64,000 nucleotides of DNA, from NCBI RefSeq assembly GCF_026342015.1, contig NZ_JAPENL010000002.1, positions 1,617,001 through 1,681,000 of the forward strand, in the 5' to 3' direction. How positions within the stretch are numbered: position 1 is the first letter of the stretch; each line of letters opens with the position of its first letter. This stretch comes from Micromonospora lupini (GTDB lineage: Bacteria; Actinomycetota; Actinomycetes; Mycobacteriales; Micromonosporaceae). This document shows, one piece after another, positions 52,031 to 60,509 of the stretch. The notes beneath the pieces were generated by a model that saw only the letters and a list, made by a program, of their open reading frames with translations, searched no databases and had not been told where the DNA came from. The translations under genes were made by a program, and so were the position numbers.

Positions 52031-52912
52031 TCAGCGCACCGAGCGGGCGTACGCGGCGGGTGACACTCCGGCGACTGCGGTGAAGTCGCGGACCAGGTGG
52101 GCCTGGTCGCTGTAGCCGAGGTTGGCGGCGAGTCCCGCCCAGTCCAGCGGAGCGCCGGCAGCCCGCTCGACGGCCTCCTGGAGGCGGTAGCGGCGGATCA
52201 CCCACTTCGGGCCGACCCCCACGTACTCGGTGAAGAGCCGTTGCAGCCGGCGGACCGGAACGTCGTGGCGCGCGGCGAACTCGTCGACGCGCAGCACCGT
52301 CCGGTCGGCCCGGATGGACTCGGCCAGCCGGACGGCCTCCGCGGCGGCCGGGTCCGGGTCGGGCGCCCACGCGGTGAGCGCCGCGTCGAGCGCGCGACAA
52401 CGGTCGGCGTCGCTGCCCGCGCACACCGGACGGGCGGGACAGGCCAGCCGACCGGCGGGCAGTGGCAGTCGACGCCCGGTCAGCTCGGCCACGGGCCGAC
52501 GCCAGAACGGGTGGAAGCCACCGGGGCGGAACTGGATCCCGCAGACCCGGCCGGTGCCGGTGAGCGTGATCCGGAACAGGTCGCGGCCCACCCCGGCCAC
52601 CTCGCCGGACTCCGCCGCGTCGCCGTGAGCGTAGCGGCCGTTGCCGCGGTCGTTGGCGCGGTCGCCGTTGCGCTCGCTGTCGCGGTCGGTCTCCCGGTTG
52701 GTCGCGCTGTCGCTCCGGAACACCACGTTCACCGCCGGGTGCGGCACGATCCGCTGCTCGAACGGCGCGCTCAACGCCCAGTCGATCAACCAGTAGTGCT
52801 CGACCCACAGGCGCAGCGGTTCGGCCGGCAGGTGCCGCCGGAAGCGGACCTCGCGCAGCAACCGCGCCGGGTCGAGAATGCCCCGACTGTCGCCGCGCGG
52901 TCGCTGTCGCAT
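52031..52912 (-). CDS. AraC-family regulator with N-terminal DUF6597-like domain
   Basis: 293-residue regulator. C-terminal AraC double helix-turn-helix: VDEFAARHDVPVRRLQRLFT and ANLGYSDQAHLVRDFTAVAG then VSPAAY. The N-terminal sensor (RFRRHLPAEPLRLWVEHYWL, PHPAVNVVFR, IQFRPGGFHPFWRRP) matches DUF6597-type AraC proteins. Between them sits a low-complexity NRETDRDSERNGDRANDRG insert from short DNA repeats. I choose the ATG at 52912; a start at 52951 would run into the divergent gene. The DinB-like gene opposite is the likely target. Confidence 0.85.
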   Translation of the reverse strand: MRQRPRGDSRGILDPARLLREVRFRRHLPAEPLRLWVEHYWLIDWALSAPFEQRIVPHPAVNVVFRSDSATNRETDRDSERNGDRANDRGNGRYAHGDAAESGEVAGVGRDLFRITLTGTGRVCGIQFRPGGFHPFWRRPVAELTGRRLPLPAGRLACPARPVCAGSDADRCRALDAALTAWAPDPDPAAAEAVRLAESIRADRTVLRVDEFAARHDVPVRRLQRLFTEYVGVGPKWVIRRYRLQEAVERAAGAPLDWAGLAANLGYSDQAHLVRDFTAVAGVSPAAYARSVR

Positions 52913-52943
52913 TTCTTCAAGACCACCCTCATACGCTGGCCAT

Positions 52944-53555
52944 ATGGCCACTCAGACTAGCGATCTGCTGGCGGCTGCGGCGCCGCGAACCGTCGACGTG
53001 GTGCGCGGCGTCGCCGACGACCAGCTCGACCTGCCCACTCCGTGCCGCGACTACGTGGTCCGTGATCTGCTCAACCACCTGTTCGAGGTGGTGGTGAACT
53101 TCCAGGACCTGGCCGAGAAGAGGCCTGTGGAGTGGGCCGAGAAACCCGACCACCTGGACGACGGCTGGCGGGACCGGTTCCCGGTCGAGACCGACCGCCT
53201 GGTCGCCGCCTGGTCGGACCCGTCCACCCTGGAGGGTGTCTCGCCGGGCATGGGGCTGCCGCAGACAGTCGTCGGCGGCATGGCGCTGCTGGACCTGATC
53301 GTGCACGGCTGGGACCTCGCCGTCGCGACAGGCCAGCCCTACCGGCCCGACCCGGAGGCGGTGGTCGAGCTGCACGCCCTGGTCGAGCAGTTGGGCCCGA
53401 CAGCCCGCAAGATGGGCGTCTTCGCCGACCCCACCCCCACCCCACCCATCGCAACCCCCACCCCCGCCTCCACCACCCCCGCCTCCACCAACCCCGACCT
53501 CGATCACCTCCTGACCCAAACCGGCCGAACCCCCACCTGGCCCCAAACCCCCTAA
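52944..53555 (+). CDS. TIGR03086/DinB-like (maleylpyruvate isomerase N-terminal) protein
   Basis: 203-residue protein of the mycothiol-dependent DinB-like superfamily. TIGR03086 features: LPTPCRDYVVRDLLNHLFEV (His metal ligand), QTVVGGMALLDLIVHGWDLAV (HxWDLA with the second His), then ATGQPYRPDPEAV. Members are actinobacterial metal-binding proteins of poorly known function. The final 55 residues are Pro/Thr repeats (PTPTPPIATPTPASTTPAST) encoded by a C-rich tract that continues past the stop. The ATG lies inside the palindrome TGGCCATATGGCCA and could be leaderless (TACGCT 6 bases upstream). Confidence 0.85.
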   Translation: MATQTSDLLAAAAPRTVDVVRGVADDQLDLPTPCRDYVVRDLLNHLFEVVVNFQDLAEKRPVEWAEKPDHLDDGWRDRFPVETDRLVAAWSDPSTLEGVSPGMGLPQTVVGGMALLDLIVHGWDLAVATGQPYRPDPEAVVELHALVEQLGPTARKMGVFADPTPTPPIATPTPASTTPASTNPDLDHLLTQTGRTPTWPQTP

Positions 53556-53603
53556 CCCCCCACCCCCAACCCCCCACTCCCACCCCCACCCACTCCCACC
53601 CCA

Positions 53604-53679
53604 CCCGCCGCGGTGATCAAGAGGTTTGCGTCATCAGCGCGACCAGATCTGACCCAAACCTCTTGATCACCGCGGCGGG
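53604..53679. repeat. Long inverted repeat, GTGATCAAGAGGTT family, copy 2, inside C-rich/G-rich flanks
   Basis: 30-bp arms (53604-53633 and 53650-53679) with one mismatch, sharing GGTGATCAAGAGGTT with the element at 34236. The plus strand to the left (about 53430-53603) is nearly all C and A; to the right (53680-53727) nearly all G and T, so the whole block 53430-53730 is a rough giant palindrome. It lies between two co-directional genes. Confidence 0.85.
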
Positions 53680-53727
53680 TAGGTGGGGTGGGTGGGAGGG
53701 GTGGGAGGGGAGGGGTGGGGGTGGGTG

Positions 53728-53756
53728 TTGACTTGCGGTATTCGCTCGGTGAATAG
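53728..53756 (+). promoter_or_regulatory. Consensus-like promoter of the padR operon, leaderless
   Basis: TTGACT (53728-53733), 17-bp spacer, GAATAG (53751-53756). Transcription would begin at or next to the GTG at 53765. A TATTC-N7-GAATA dyad (53739-53755) overlaps the spacer and -10 and may be the PadR operator. Confidence 0.7.
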
Positions 53757-53764
53757 TGGGCCGG

Positions 53765-54301
53765 GTGTCCACGCCGCATGTGCTGCTCGGGTTGCTCGCT
53801 GGGGGCAGCCGGCACGGGTATGAGCTCAAGCGTGCGCATGACCAGCGGTTGCCGCGGGCTCGGCCGTTGGCGTTCGGGCAGGTCTACGCCACCCTCGGCC
53901 GGCTGGAACGGGACGGCCTGGTGGCCACCGCCGGCCAGGATCGGGCCTCCGGGCCGGACCGCACGACGTACGAGCTGACGGGTGAGGGTCGTGCCACGCT
54001 GGACCGGTGGCTGTCCACTGTTGAACCACCGATGCCGTACGTGGCCAGCACGCTCTTCGCCAAGGTCGTGGTGGCGCTGCTGGTGGCCGACGTCGACCGC
54101 GCCCGGTCGTACCTGGTCGCCCAGCGAGCCGCGCACACCGCACGGCTGCGAGAGCTGACGGCGGTCAAGGCGGACCCGGCCGCCACCCTCAGCGACGTGG
54201 TCGCGGCCGACTTCGCGATCGCCCACCTCGACGCGGACCTGCGGTGGCTGCACACCACCCTGGGCCGGGTCGCCGACTGGCACCGGGAGGTGCATCCGTG
54301 A
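53765..54301 (+). CDS. PadR-family transcriptional regulator
   Basis: 178-residue PadR protein: winged helix at the N-terminus (LLGLLAGGSRHGYELKRAHD, PLAFGQVYATLGRLERDGLV, GPDRTTYELTGEGRATLDRW) and a helical dimerisation tail (LVADVDRARSYLVAQRAAHT). I prefer the GTG at 53765, which fits the promoter as a leaderless start; GTG 53756 lies inside the -10. PadR regulators next to ABC exporters usually repress them and respond to exported drugs or lipids. GTGA overlap with the ATPase gene. Confidence 0.9.
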   Translation: MSTPHVLLGLLAGGSRHGYELKRAHDQRLPRARPLAFGQVYATLGRLERDGLVATAGQDRASGPDRTTYELTGEGRATLDRWLSTVEPPMPYVASTLFAKVVVALLVADVDRARSYLVAQRAAHTARLRELTAVKADPAATLSDVVAADFAIAHLDADLRWLHTTLGRVADWHREVHP

Positions 54302-54999
54302 CGCAACTCCAGGCTCGCGGCGTGGTTCGGGCGTACGGCCCGACACCCGCCCTGCGCGGTGTGACGCTCGACGTGGCCGAGGGCGAGATCGTCGCGGTCA
54401 CCGGTCCGAGTGGCTGCGGCAAGTCGACCCTGCTGCACTGCCTGGCCGGGATCCTCCGGCCCGACGCGGGCGAGGTCACCTGGCGCGGCCAGCGGATCGA
54501 CACCTGGCCGGAGGCGGCCCGGTCCCGGTTGCGGCGCACCGAGTTCGGCGTGCTGTTCCAATTCGGCCAGCTCGTGGCCGAGCTGACCGCTGCCGAGAAC
54601 GTGGCCCTGCCCCTGCTCCTCGCCGGCACGGGGCGGCGAGAGGCACGGACGGCGGCGCTCACCTGGCTGGAACGGTTCGGGGTGGCCGACCTGGCCGACC
54701 TCCGGCCGGGCGAGATGTCCGGCGGTCAGCAGCAGCGGTGCGCCACCGCGCGGGCGTTGGTCACCGAACCGTGGGTGCTCTTCGCCGACGAGCCGACCGG
54801 CGCGCTGGACACGCTCACCGGCGAGCAGGTGCTCACCCAGCTCGTACGCCTGGCCCGGGAGCAACGCACCGCTGTCGTGCTGGTCACCCACGAGCCGCGG
54901 ATCGCCGCGTACGCCGATCGGGAGATCGTGCTGCGCGACGGCGTGGTGGACCACACCGGCCTGGGGCTCGACGTGCCGTTGGCGGGCGGCGCCCGGTGA
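54298..54999 (+). CDS. ABC transporter ATPase, MacB/LolD-like
   Basis: 233-residue ATPase: Walker A VTGPSGCGKSTLLHCLAG, Q-loop FGVLFQFGQLVAELT, signature MSGGQQQRCATARAL, Walker B WVLFADEPTGALD, H-loop VVLVTHEPRIA. The type-VII exporter class (LolD/MacB/FtsE) is indicated and fits the FtsX-like partner. Coupled to both neighbours by 4-bp overlaps. Probably exports a compound or drives an extracytoplasmic process sensed by PadR. Confidence 0.93.
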   Translation: MTQLQARGVVRAYGPTPALRGVTLDVAEGEIVAVTGPSGCGKSTLLHCLAGILRPDAGEVTWRGQRIDTWPEAARSRLRRTEFGVLFQFGQLVAELTAAENVALPLLLAGTGRREARTAALTWLERFGVADLADLRPGEMSGGQQQRCATARALVTEPWVLFADEPTGALDTLTGEQVLTQLVRLAREQRTAVVLVTHEPRIAAYADREIVLRDGVVDHTGLGLDVPLAGGAR

Positions 55000-56519
55000 G
55001 GCCGGCGACGCTTGTGCGGCTCGCGCTGGCCGGCAACCGGACCGACACGGCACGGGTGGTGCTGACCGCGCTCAGTGCCCTGCTGGCGACGCTGGCCGGG
55101 CTGGCGGCGCTCACCGTGCTGGCGATCCAGAAACCGGCGGGTGATGCCTGGGCGGAGTCCGAGCAGTACCGCAACGAGTTGCTGCGTGAGCCGGGATTGC
55201 GCGGGGGGACGGCGTTCGCGCTGCTGATGCTGGCCATCCCGGTGCTGGCGCTGGCCGGCCAGTGCGCCCGACTCGGCGCGCCGGCGCGGGACCGGCGACT
55301 CGCCGCCCTCCGGCTGGCCGGTGCCACGCCCGGTCAGGTCACCGGCCTGGCGGTGCTGGAGACCGGCCTGGCGAGCCTGCTCGGCACCATCGCCGGGCTG
55401 GGCGTCTACCTGGTCGGTCGCGAGCTGCTGCACCGGCCGGACGAGCAGGGTCGCCTGGCCCTGCCCACCGACGTGCTGCCGTCGGCAGGCGCGCTGGTCG
55501 CGGTGGTGCTGGGTCTGCCGCTGCTGGCGGCGGCAGCCACCGCCCTGATGCTGCGCACGGTCACGACCAGCCCGCTCGGGGTCAGTCGCAAGGCCGTGCG
55601 GGAACGGGGTCCACGCCCCTGGGCCGGGCTGTTGATCGGCCTGGGCCTGGTCTCCTTCGTCGCCGTGCGCCCGGTGCTGGGCCGGATGGACGGGAACGAC
55701 GTGTTGTGGGGCTGGGTTCTGCCACTGCTGCTCCTGGCGGGTGGGCTCGCCGCGATGGTCGGCGTGGTCGTCGGCACCGGCTGGATCTCGCACACCTGCG
55801 GGCGTCTGCTGCACCGGCACGCCCGCGGCGCGTCGGCGCTGCTCGCGGCGGGCCGGCTGATGGCCGACCCCTGGGCGGGCAGCCGGACGTTCGCGGCGCT
55901 GCTGGCCGCCGTGATCTTCGGTGCCGGCGCGGCGGCGCAGCGTGCGTACTTCGCCGTGCAGGACCAGGTGGATCGGGAACAGAGCCGCCTCGCCGGCGTG
56001 GACGCGGACATCAACCCCTTTTATCTGTCGACAATGGACCTCGTCGACGCGGCGGTGGCCGTGGCGGTGCTGATCGCGGCGGGTGGGTTGATCGTCGCGC
56101 TGGTCGAGGGGATCGTCGCCCGCCGACGCGCCTACGCCGCGCTGGTGGCCACCGGCGTGCCCCGCGGCACGCTGAGCGGATCGGTGGCCTGGCAGGCGCT
56201 GACCCCGGCGGTGCCGGCGATCCTGCTGGCGCTCACCGTCGGGGCGCTGCTCGGCCGAGGACTCTTCCCCAGCGTCAGCACGGGCGGGTCGTCGACGATG
56301 GTGTGCGACGCCACGGCGGCGCTCTGCGCCGATCCGGCGACCCGCGACCAGTACACCCGGATCGTGCAGATCGCCGAGGCGGAGCGGGTGATCCCCGTAC
56401 CCCTGGAGCAGTTGGCCTGGCTCGGCGCCGGCGCCCTGGCGGCGGTGCTGGTGACGGTCGGCGTCGGCCTGCTCTTCCTGCGGGTGAGCACGGCGGTGGA
56501 CGAGCTGCGGACGGCCTGA
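54996..56519 (+). CDS. FtsX-like ABC permease
   Basis: 507-residue membrane protein with about ten hydrophobic helices in two FtsX-like sets: LAALRLAGATPGQVTGLAVL in the first half and YAALVATGVPRGTLSGSVAW in the second, both typical of the cytoplasmic coupling loops. An outward loop (GGSSTMVCDATAALCADPAT) has a Cys pair likely bridged. GTG start overlapping the ATPase stop. Partner of that ATPase; operon ends here. Confidence 0.87.
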   Translation: MRPATLVRLALAGNRTDTARVVLTALSALLATLAGLAALTVLAIQKPAGDAWAESEQYRNELLREPGLRGGTAFALLMLAIPVLALAGQCARLGAPARDRRLAALRLAGATPGQVTGLAVLETGLASLLGTIAGLGVYLVGRELLHRPDEQGRLALPTDVLPSAGALVAVVLGLPLLAAAATALMLRTVTTSPLGVSRKAVRERGPRPWAGLLIGLGLVSFVAVRPVLGRMDGNDVLWGWVLPLLLLAGGLAAMVGVVVGTGWISHTCGRLLHRHARGASALLAAGRLMADPWAGSRTFAALLAAVIFGAGAAAQRAYFAVQDQVDREQSRLAGVDADINPFYLSTMDLVDAAVAVAVLIAAGGLIVALVEGIVARRRAYAALVATGVPRGTLSGSVAWQALTPAVPAILLALTVGALLGRGLFPSVSTGGSSTMVCDATAALCADPATRDQYTRIVQIAEAERVIPVPLEQLAWLGAGALAAVLVTVGVGLLFLRVSTAVDELRTA

Positions 56520-56538
56520 GCCGGGGTGGCAGGCCGCG

Positions 56539-56724
56539 TCAGGCGCTGAGCAGGCCGGCGGAGAGCGCGACGAGCGTGCCGACGACTGCCGAGCAGCAAC
56601 ACACCAGGAGCCCGGCGACCACCGCGAGGATCAGCCAGACGCGACGGTCCCGGGCGAGGACGGCGATGCTCGGCCGGCGAGCCTCGTCGGCCGACCCGCC
56701 GCCATCCTCCGTTGCCCCGGTCAC
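56539..56724 (-). CDS. Small single-span membrane protein with CCC motif
   Basis: 61 residues: a charged N-terminal third (EDGGGSADEARRPSIAVLAR), then VWLILAVVAGLLVCCCSAVVGTLVALSAG as one long or two short hydrophobic helices. The three adjacent cysteines inside the membrane are striking. No family recognised. It converges on the ABC permease with a 19-base gap. Confidence 0.6.
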   Translation of the reverse strand: MTGATEDGGGSADEARRPSIAVLARDRRVWLILAVVAGLLVCCCSAVVGTLVALSAGLLSA

Positions 56725-56785
56725 GCCGGAAGTCTAGGCCGTCACCCCTCCGGCCCGGCCCGGACCGCGCCACACCCGCCTGGGT

Positions 56786-56863
56786 CATGATCGCGCTCGA
56801 TCCTGGAACCAGTGGCCTCCCGAGCCGTCGAGGGGACTACTTCCAGGATCGAGCGTGATCATG
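56786..56863. repeat. Long inverted repeat, ATGATCGCGCTCGATCC type
   Basis: 23-bp arms (56786-56808, 56841-56863) with one mismatch, loop 32 bases, carrying GATC twice per arm. It lies between the peptidase stop and the small membrane protein, both on the minus strand, and may terminate the peptidase transcript. Confidence 0.85.
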
Positions 56864-56882
56864 CGGTGGGCGGCGGAACGGG

Positions 56883-58988
56883 TCAGGCGCGACCGAGGCG
56901 GTCCAGGATCCAGGCGTTGATGAACGCCTCCTCCCGCCACGCGTCGTAGCGTCCGCTCGGGCCGCCGTGCCCGGCACCCATCTCGGTCTTGAGCAGGTAG
57001 TCGCCCTGCGGGGCGGTCGCCCGCAGCCGTGCGATCCACTTCGCCGGCTCGGAGTAGAGCACTCGCGTGTCGTTGAGGCTGGTCACCGCGAGGATCGCCG
57101 GGTAGTCCACCGCCGCGACGTTCTCGTACGGCGTGTACGACTTCATGTACTCGTAGACCTCGGGGTCGTCGAGGGGGTTGCCCCACTCCTCCCACTCGGT
57201 GACGGTGAGCGGCAGCGACGGGTCGAGGATCGAGGTGAGCGCGTCCACGAACGGCACCTGCGCCACGATCCCCGCGAACGCGTCCGGGGCGAGGTTGGCG
57301 ACCGCGCCCATCAGCAGCCCACCGGCCGAGGCGCCCCGGGCGACGAGCCGGTCGCCGGCCGTCCAACCGGACTTGACGAGGTGCCGGGCGCAGGCGACGA
57401 AGTCGGTGAAGGTGTTCTTCTTGGCCAGCATCTTGCCCTGGTCGTACCAGCGCCGGCCCAGCTCTCCACCGCCGCGGATGTGCGCCACCGCGAAGACCAC
57501 GCCCCGGTCCAGCAGGGACAGGCGGGCCACCGAGAACCAGGGATCCATGCTGGCCTCGTACGAGCCGTAGCCGTACAGCTCGCAGGGCGCCGAGCCGTCC
57601 CGGGGCGTGCCGACCCGACACACGAGCGAGATCGGCACCCGCGTGCCGTCGTCGGCGAGCGCCCAGTCGCGGTGCTGCTCGTACTCCGCCGGGTCGTACG
57701 GCCGCCCGTCCGGGCCGGGCAGCACCGGCTTCTGCTTACGCAGCACCATCTGGCGGGTGACCAGGTCGTAGTCGTACACCGAGTCGGGGGTGACGAGCGA
57801 CGAGTACCGCAGCCTGATCTGCCCGGTCCGGTACTCCGGGTTGGCGTCCAACCCCACGCTGTAGAGCGGCTCGGGGAAGTCGATGTCGTACGAGTCGTCG
57901 CTGCCGACCGGCAGCACCCGCAGGCCGGTGAGCCCCTCGGTGCGCAGCGACACCACCAGGTGGTTCGCGAACGCGTCGACCGCCTCCAGGCGGGTGCCCG
58001 GGGTGTGCTCGATCAGCGGCACCCAGTCGCCCGGGGTGTCCGCCGAGGTGAACGCCAGCGCGAAGTCCTCCGCGCCGTCGTTGTGCAGGATCAGGAAGCG
58101 GTGGCCGTGGTGCTCCACGGCGTACTCGACGCCCTGCCGGCGGGGCGCGATCACGGCCGGCGCCCCGGTGGGGTTGCCGGCCGGGATCACCAGCACCTCG
58201 CTGGTGACCTTGCTGTGGATGTCGATCAGGATGAACTTCTCCGACCGGGTCAGCTCCACGCCCACCCAGAACCGCTCGTCGTCCTCCTGGTGGATCACCA
58301 CGTCGTCGGCGGCGGCGGCGCCGATGGTGTGCCGCCACACCCGGTTCGGCCGCCAGGCGTCGTCGACAGTCACGTAGAACAGCACCGACGCGTCGGCAGA
58401 CCAGGCGGTGCCGTAGAACGTGTCGGGCACCTCGTCCGGCAGCAGCTCGCCGGTGCTCAGGTCCTTCACGCGCAGGGTGAACCGTTCGTCGCCGGAGAAG
58501 TCCGTCGAGTACGCCAGCCAGCGCCCGTCCGGGCTGACGTCGAACGCGCCCAGCGAGAAGAAGTCGTGCCCCTCGGCCAGCAGGTTGCCGTCGAGCAGCA
58601 CCTCCTCGCCGTCGAGCGGGGCGCCGTCCGCGCTGACCGGCGGGTCGGTCTCGCCGTCGCGGACCGCGCGCCGGCAGTGCACCCCGTACTGCTGGCCCTC
58701 GATCGTCCGGGTGTAGTACCAGTGCGCGCCCTTGCGGGTGGGCACGGAGAGGTCCGTCTCCCGGGTGCGCTGACGGGTCTCCTCGAACAGCTCCGCGCGC
58801 AGGGCGGCCAGGTGCGCGGTGCGCTCCTCGGTGTACGTGTTCTCGGCGGTCAGGTAGGCGATCGTCTCCGGGTCGTCCTTGGCGGCGAGCCAGGCGTACT
58901 CGTCGACGACTGTGTCGCCGTGGTGGGTGCGCTCGGTGGGCACCCGCTTCGCCGCGGGCGGGGCAGTCTCGGTGGTCACGGCGGCCAC
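56883..58988 (-). CDS. S9A prolyl oligopeptidase-family peptidase, oligopeptidase B-like
   Basis: 701-residue serine peptidase. N-terminal beta-propeller (about 75-420, e.g. VSPDGRWLAYSTDFSGDERF), C-terminal alpha/beta-hydrolase with nucleophile Ser in RLVARGASAGGLLMGAV, Asp in VTSLNDTRVLYSEPAKW and His in MGAGHGGPSGRYDAW. DGTRVPISLVCRVGT and FAVAHIRGGGELGRRWYDQG are family blocks. Oligopeptidase B cuts short peptides after Arg/Lys; the acidic residues that set that preference cannot be verified by eye. No signal peptide, so cytoplasmic. Stands alone. Confidence 0.92.
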   Translation of the reverse strand: MAAVTTETAPPAAKRVPTERTHHGDTVVDEYAWLAAKDDPETIAYLTAENTYTEERTAHLAALRAELFEETRQRTRETDLSVPTRKGAHWYYTRTIEGQQYGVHCRRAVRDGETDPPVSADGAPLDGEEVLLDGNLLAEGHDFFSLGAFDVSPDGRWLAYSTDFSGDERFTLRVKDLSTGELLPDEVPDTFYGTAWSADASVLFYVTVDDAWRPNRVWRHTIGAAAADDVVIHQEDDERFWVGVELTRSEKFILIDIHSKVTSEVLVIPAGNPTGAPAVIAPRRQGVEYAVEHHGHRFLILHNDGAEDFALAFTSADTPGDWVPLIEHTPGTRLEAVDAFANHLVVSLRTEGLTGLRVLPVGSDDSYDIDFPEPLYSVGLDANPEYRTGQIRLRYSSLVTPDSVYDYDLVTRQMVLRKQKPVLPGPDGRPYDPAEYEQHRDWALADDGTRVPISLVCRVGTPRDGSAPCELYGYGSYEASMDPWFSVARLSLLDRGVVFAVAHIRGGGELGRRWYDQGKMLAKKNTFTDFVACARHLVKSGWTAGDRLVARGASAGGLLMGAVANLAPDAFAGIVAQVPFVDALTSILDPSLPLTVTEWEEWGNPLDDPEVYEYMKSYTPYENVAAVDYPAILAVTSLNDTRVLYSEPAKWIARLRATAPQGDYLLKTEMGAGHGGPSGRYDAWREEAFINAWILDRLGRA

Positions 58989-59051
58989 GTTACCGGCCGG
59001 CTCACCCCGTGCGCCGGACCCGCGGCATCCCGAAGGCCGTCACCACGACTT

Positions 59052-59068
59052 TCGAACACATGTACGAT
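59052..59068 (+). promoter_or_regulatory. Candidate LexA (SOS) box, site 2, overlapping a -10
   Basis: TCGAAC-ACAT-GTACGA (59052-59067), one base off TCGAAC-N4-GTTCGA. TACGAT (59063-59068) inside it looks like a -10 hexamer placed 7 bases before the ATG at 59076, giving a leaderless transcript that LexA would block. Confidence 0.5.
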
Positions 59069-59075
59069 AGCCGGC

Positions 59076-60434
59076 ATGGCGGCAGCAGCGAGTTCCCTCG
59101 GCCGGTCCGGAGCCCTTGAGATCACCAGGCGACTGACGGCGATCTGCGGTCCGCCGTTCGCCCGACTCGCCGGCCCTGCCGACGAGGTGGCCGGGCGTCC
59201 GGCCCGCTGGGTGGCGGTGCCCGGTGGGCCGCACGCCGCGGCCGAGGTGCTGCGGCTGGCAGCCGTGCACGACCTGGCGGTGGTGCCCCGGGGCGCCGGC
59301 ACGAAGATCGACTGGGGCGCCACCCCGACGCAGGTCGACATCATGCTCGACACCGGCCGGCTGGCGGGCATCGGCCACGAGCCGGTCGGCGCGCCGGTGG
59401 CCGAGGTGGGAGCGGGCACCCCGCTGCGGGCGGTGCAGGCCACTCTGGAGCGCACCGGGCAGCGGCTCGCGATGGACGCCCCGTCACCGGGCGCGACGCT
59501 TGGCGGGGTGCTCGCCGCCGGGGAGGCCGGGCCGCTCCGGCACCGCCACGGCAGCCCGTGCGACCAACTCCTCGGCGTCCGCTACCTCGCCGCCGACGGT
59601 GAGCTGGTCAGCGCCGGCGGCGGCGCGCCCGGGCTCGACCTGGCCCGGCTGCTCTGCGGCTCGCAGGGCGCCCTCGGCGTGCTGGTCTCGGCGAGCCTGC
59701 GGGTGCATCCGGTGCCGGCCAGCCGGCTCTGGGTGTCCCGTCCGGTGTGGACGCCGCTGGAGGTCCACGACCTGGTCCGGGCGATTCTCGCCGCCCGACT
59801 GGAGCCGGCGGCCATCGAGCTGGACCTGCCCGGTGGGCCGCCCCGGCCGCGCACCGCCTACCCGCCCGGCCACCCGGCCGCCACCGCCCGCGAGCGCCAC
59901 CCGTCGATGTCCGGCCGATCCGGCGCCCCGTCGCGGGCCGGCAGTCTGGTCGTGCTGCTGGAGGGCGGCCCGGCCGAGGTCACCGAGCGCGCCGAGCGAC
60001 TGGTCGGCCTGCTGCACGGCGAGGCGACTGTCGCCCACTCCGCCCCGCCGTGGTGGCGGCGTTACCCGTTCGCGCCCGGCGACACCGCGCTGCGCCTGGA
60101 GGTGCCGATAAGCGACCTGCACGCCGCCGTCTACGCCCTGCGGGACGCGGCCGGCACTCCCGTGCCGGTGCGCGGTTCGGCCGGGCTCGGCGTGGTGCAC
60201 GCAGCCCTGCCCGGCGCGGTGGCGCCCGACCGGGTGGCGTCCATCCTGGCCGCCGTCCGTGGCGTGCTGCTGGCCCGGCAGGGCCGCTGCGTTGTCGTCT
60301 CCGCTCCCGCACCGGTCCGTCGGGCCGTCGACCTCTGGGGCGACATCGCCGGCCTGGCACAGTTGCGGGCCGCGAAGGAGCACCTCGACCCGGAGCACCG
60401 GCTCGCTCCCGGTCGTCTCCCCGGCGGTCTGTGA
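59076..60434 (+). CDS. FAD-binding oxidoreductase, GlcE-like
   Basis: 452-residue PCMH-type flavoprotein. FAD-binding N-terminal domain: LAAVHDLAVVPRGAGTKIDW (the PRGxGT loop), VAEVGAGTPLRAVQATLERT, SPGATLGGVLAAGEAGPLRH, LLCGSQGALGVLVSASLRVH. It resembles GlcE, the FAD subunit of glycolate oxidase, rather than full GlcD, having no FAD-oxidase C-terminal blocks. The partner subunits GlcD/GlcF are not in this window. An SOS-like box with overlapping -10 precedes it and the ATG at 59076 appears leaderless. A 2-oxoacid/2-hydroxyacid substrate is inferred only from the family. Confidence 0.82.
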   Translation: MAAAASSLGRSGALEITRRLTAICGPPFARLAGPADEVAGRPARWVAVPGGPHAAAEVLRLAAVHDLAVVPRGAGTKIDWGATPTQVDIMLDTGRLAGIGHEPVGAPVAEVGAGTPLRAVQATLERTGQRLAMDAPSPGATLGGVLAAGEAGPLRHRHGSPCDQLLGVRYLAADGELVSAGGGAPGLDLARLLCGSQGALGVLVSASLRVHPVPASRLWVSRPVWTPLEVHDLVRAILAARLEPAAIELDLPGGPPRPRTAYPPGHPAATARERHPSMSGRSGAPSRAGSLVVLLEGGPAEVTERAERLVGLLHGEATVAHSAPPWWRRYPFAPGDTALRLEVPISDLHAAVYALRDAAGTPVPVRGSAGLGVVHAALPGAVAPDRVASILAAVRGVLLARQGRCVVVSAPAPVRRAVDLWGDIAGLAQLRAAKEHLDPEHRLAPGRLPGGL

Positions 60435-60509
60435 CCCGTCGGCCCGTGCTGCCGCGGCTCTGCCGCCGCAATCGCCCGGCGGCGGCGCCGAGCGCGGTCG
60501 GTCCGGCGG

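Noticed and set aside
56967..59075. Long plus-strand extension of the GlcE-like frame back to 56967
   Set aside because: It is antisense to the S9 peptidase and Arg/Val/Gly-rich; the family N-terminus begins at the ATG at 59076.
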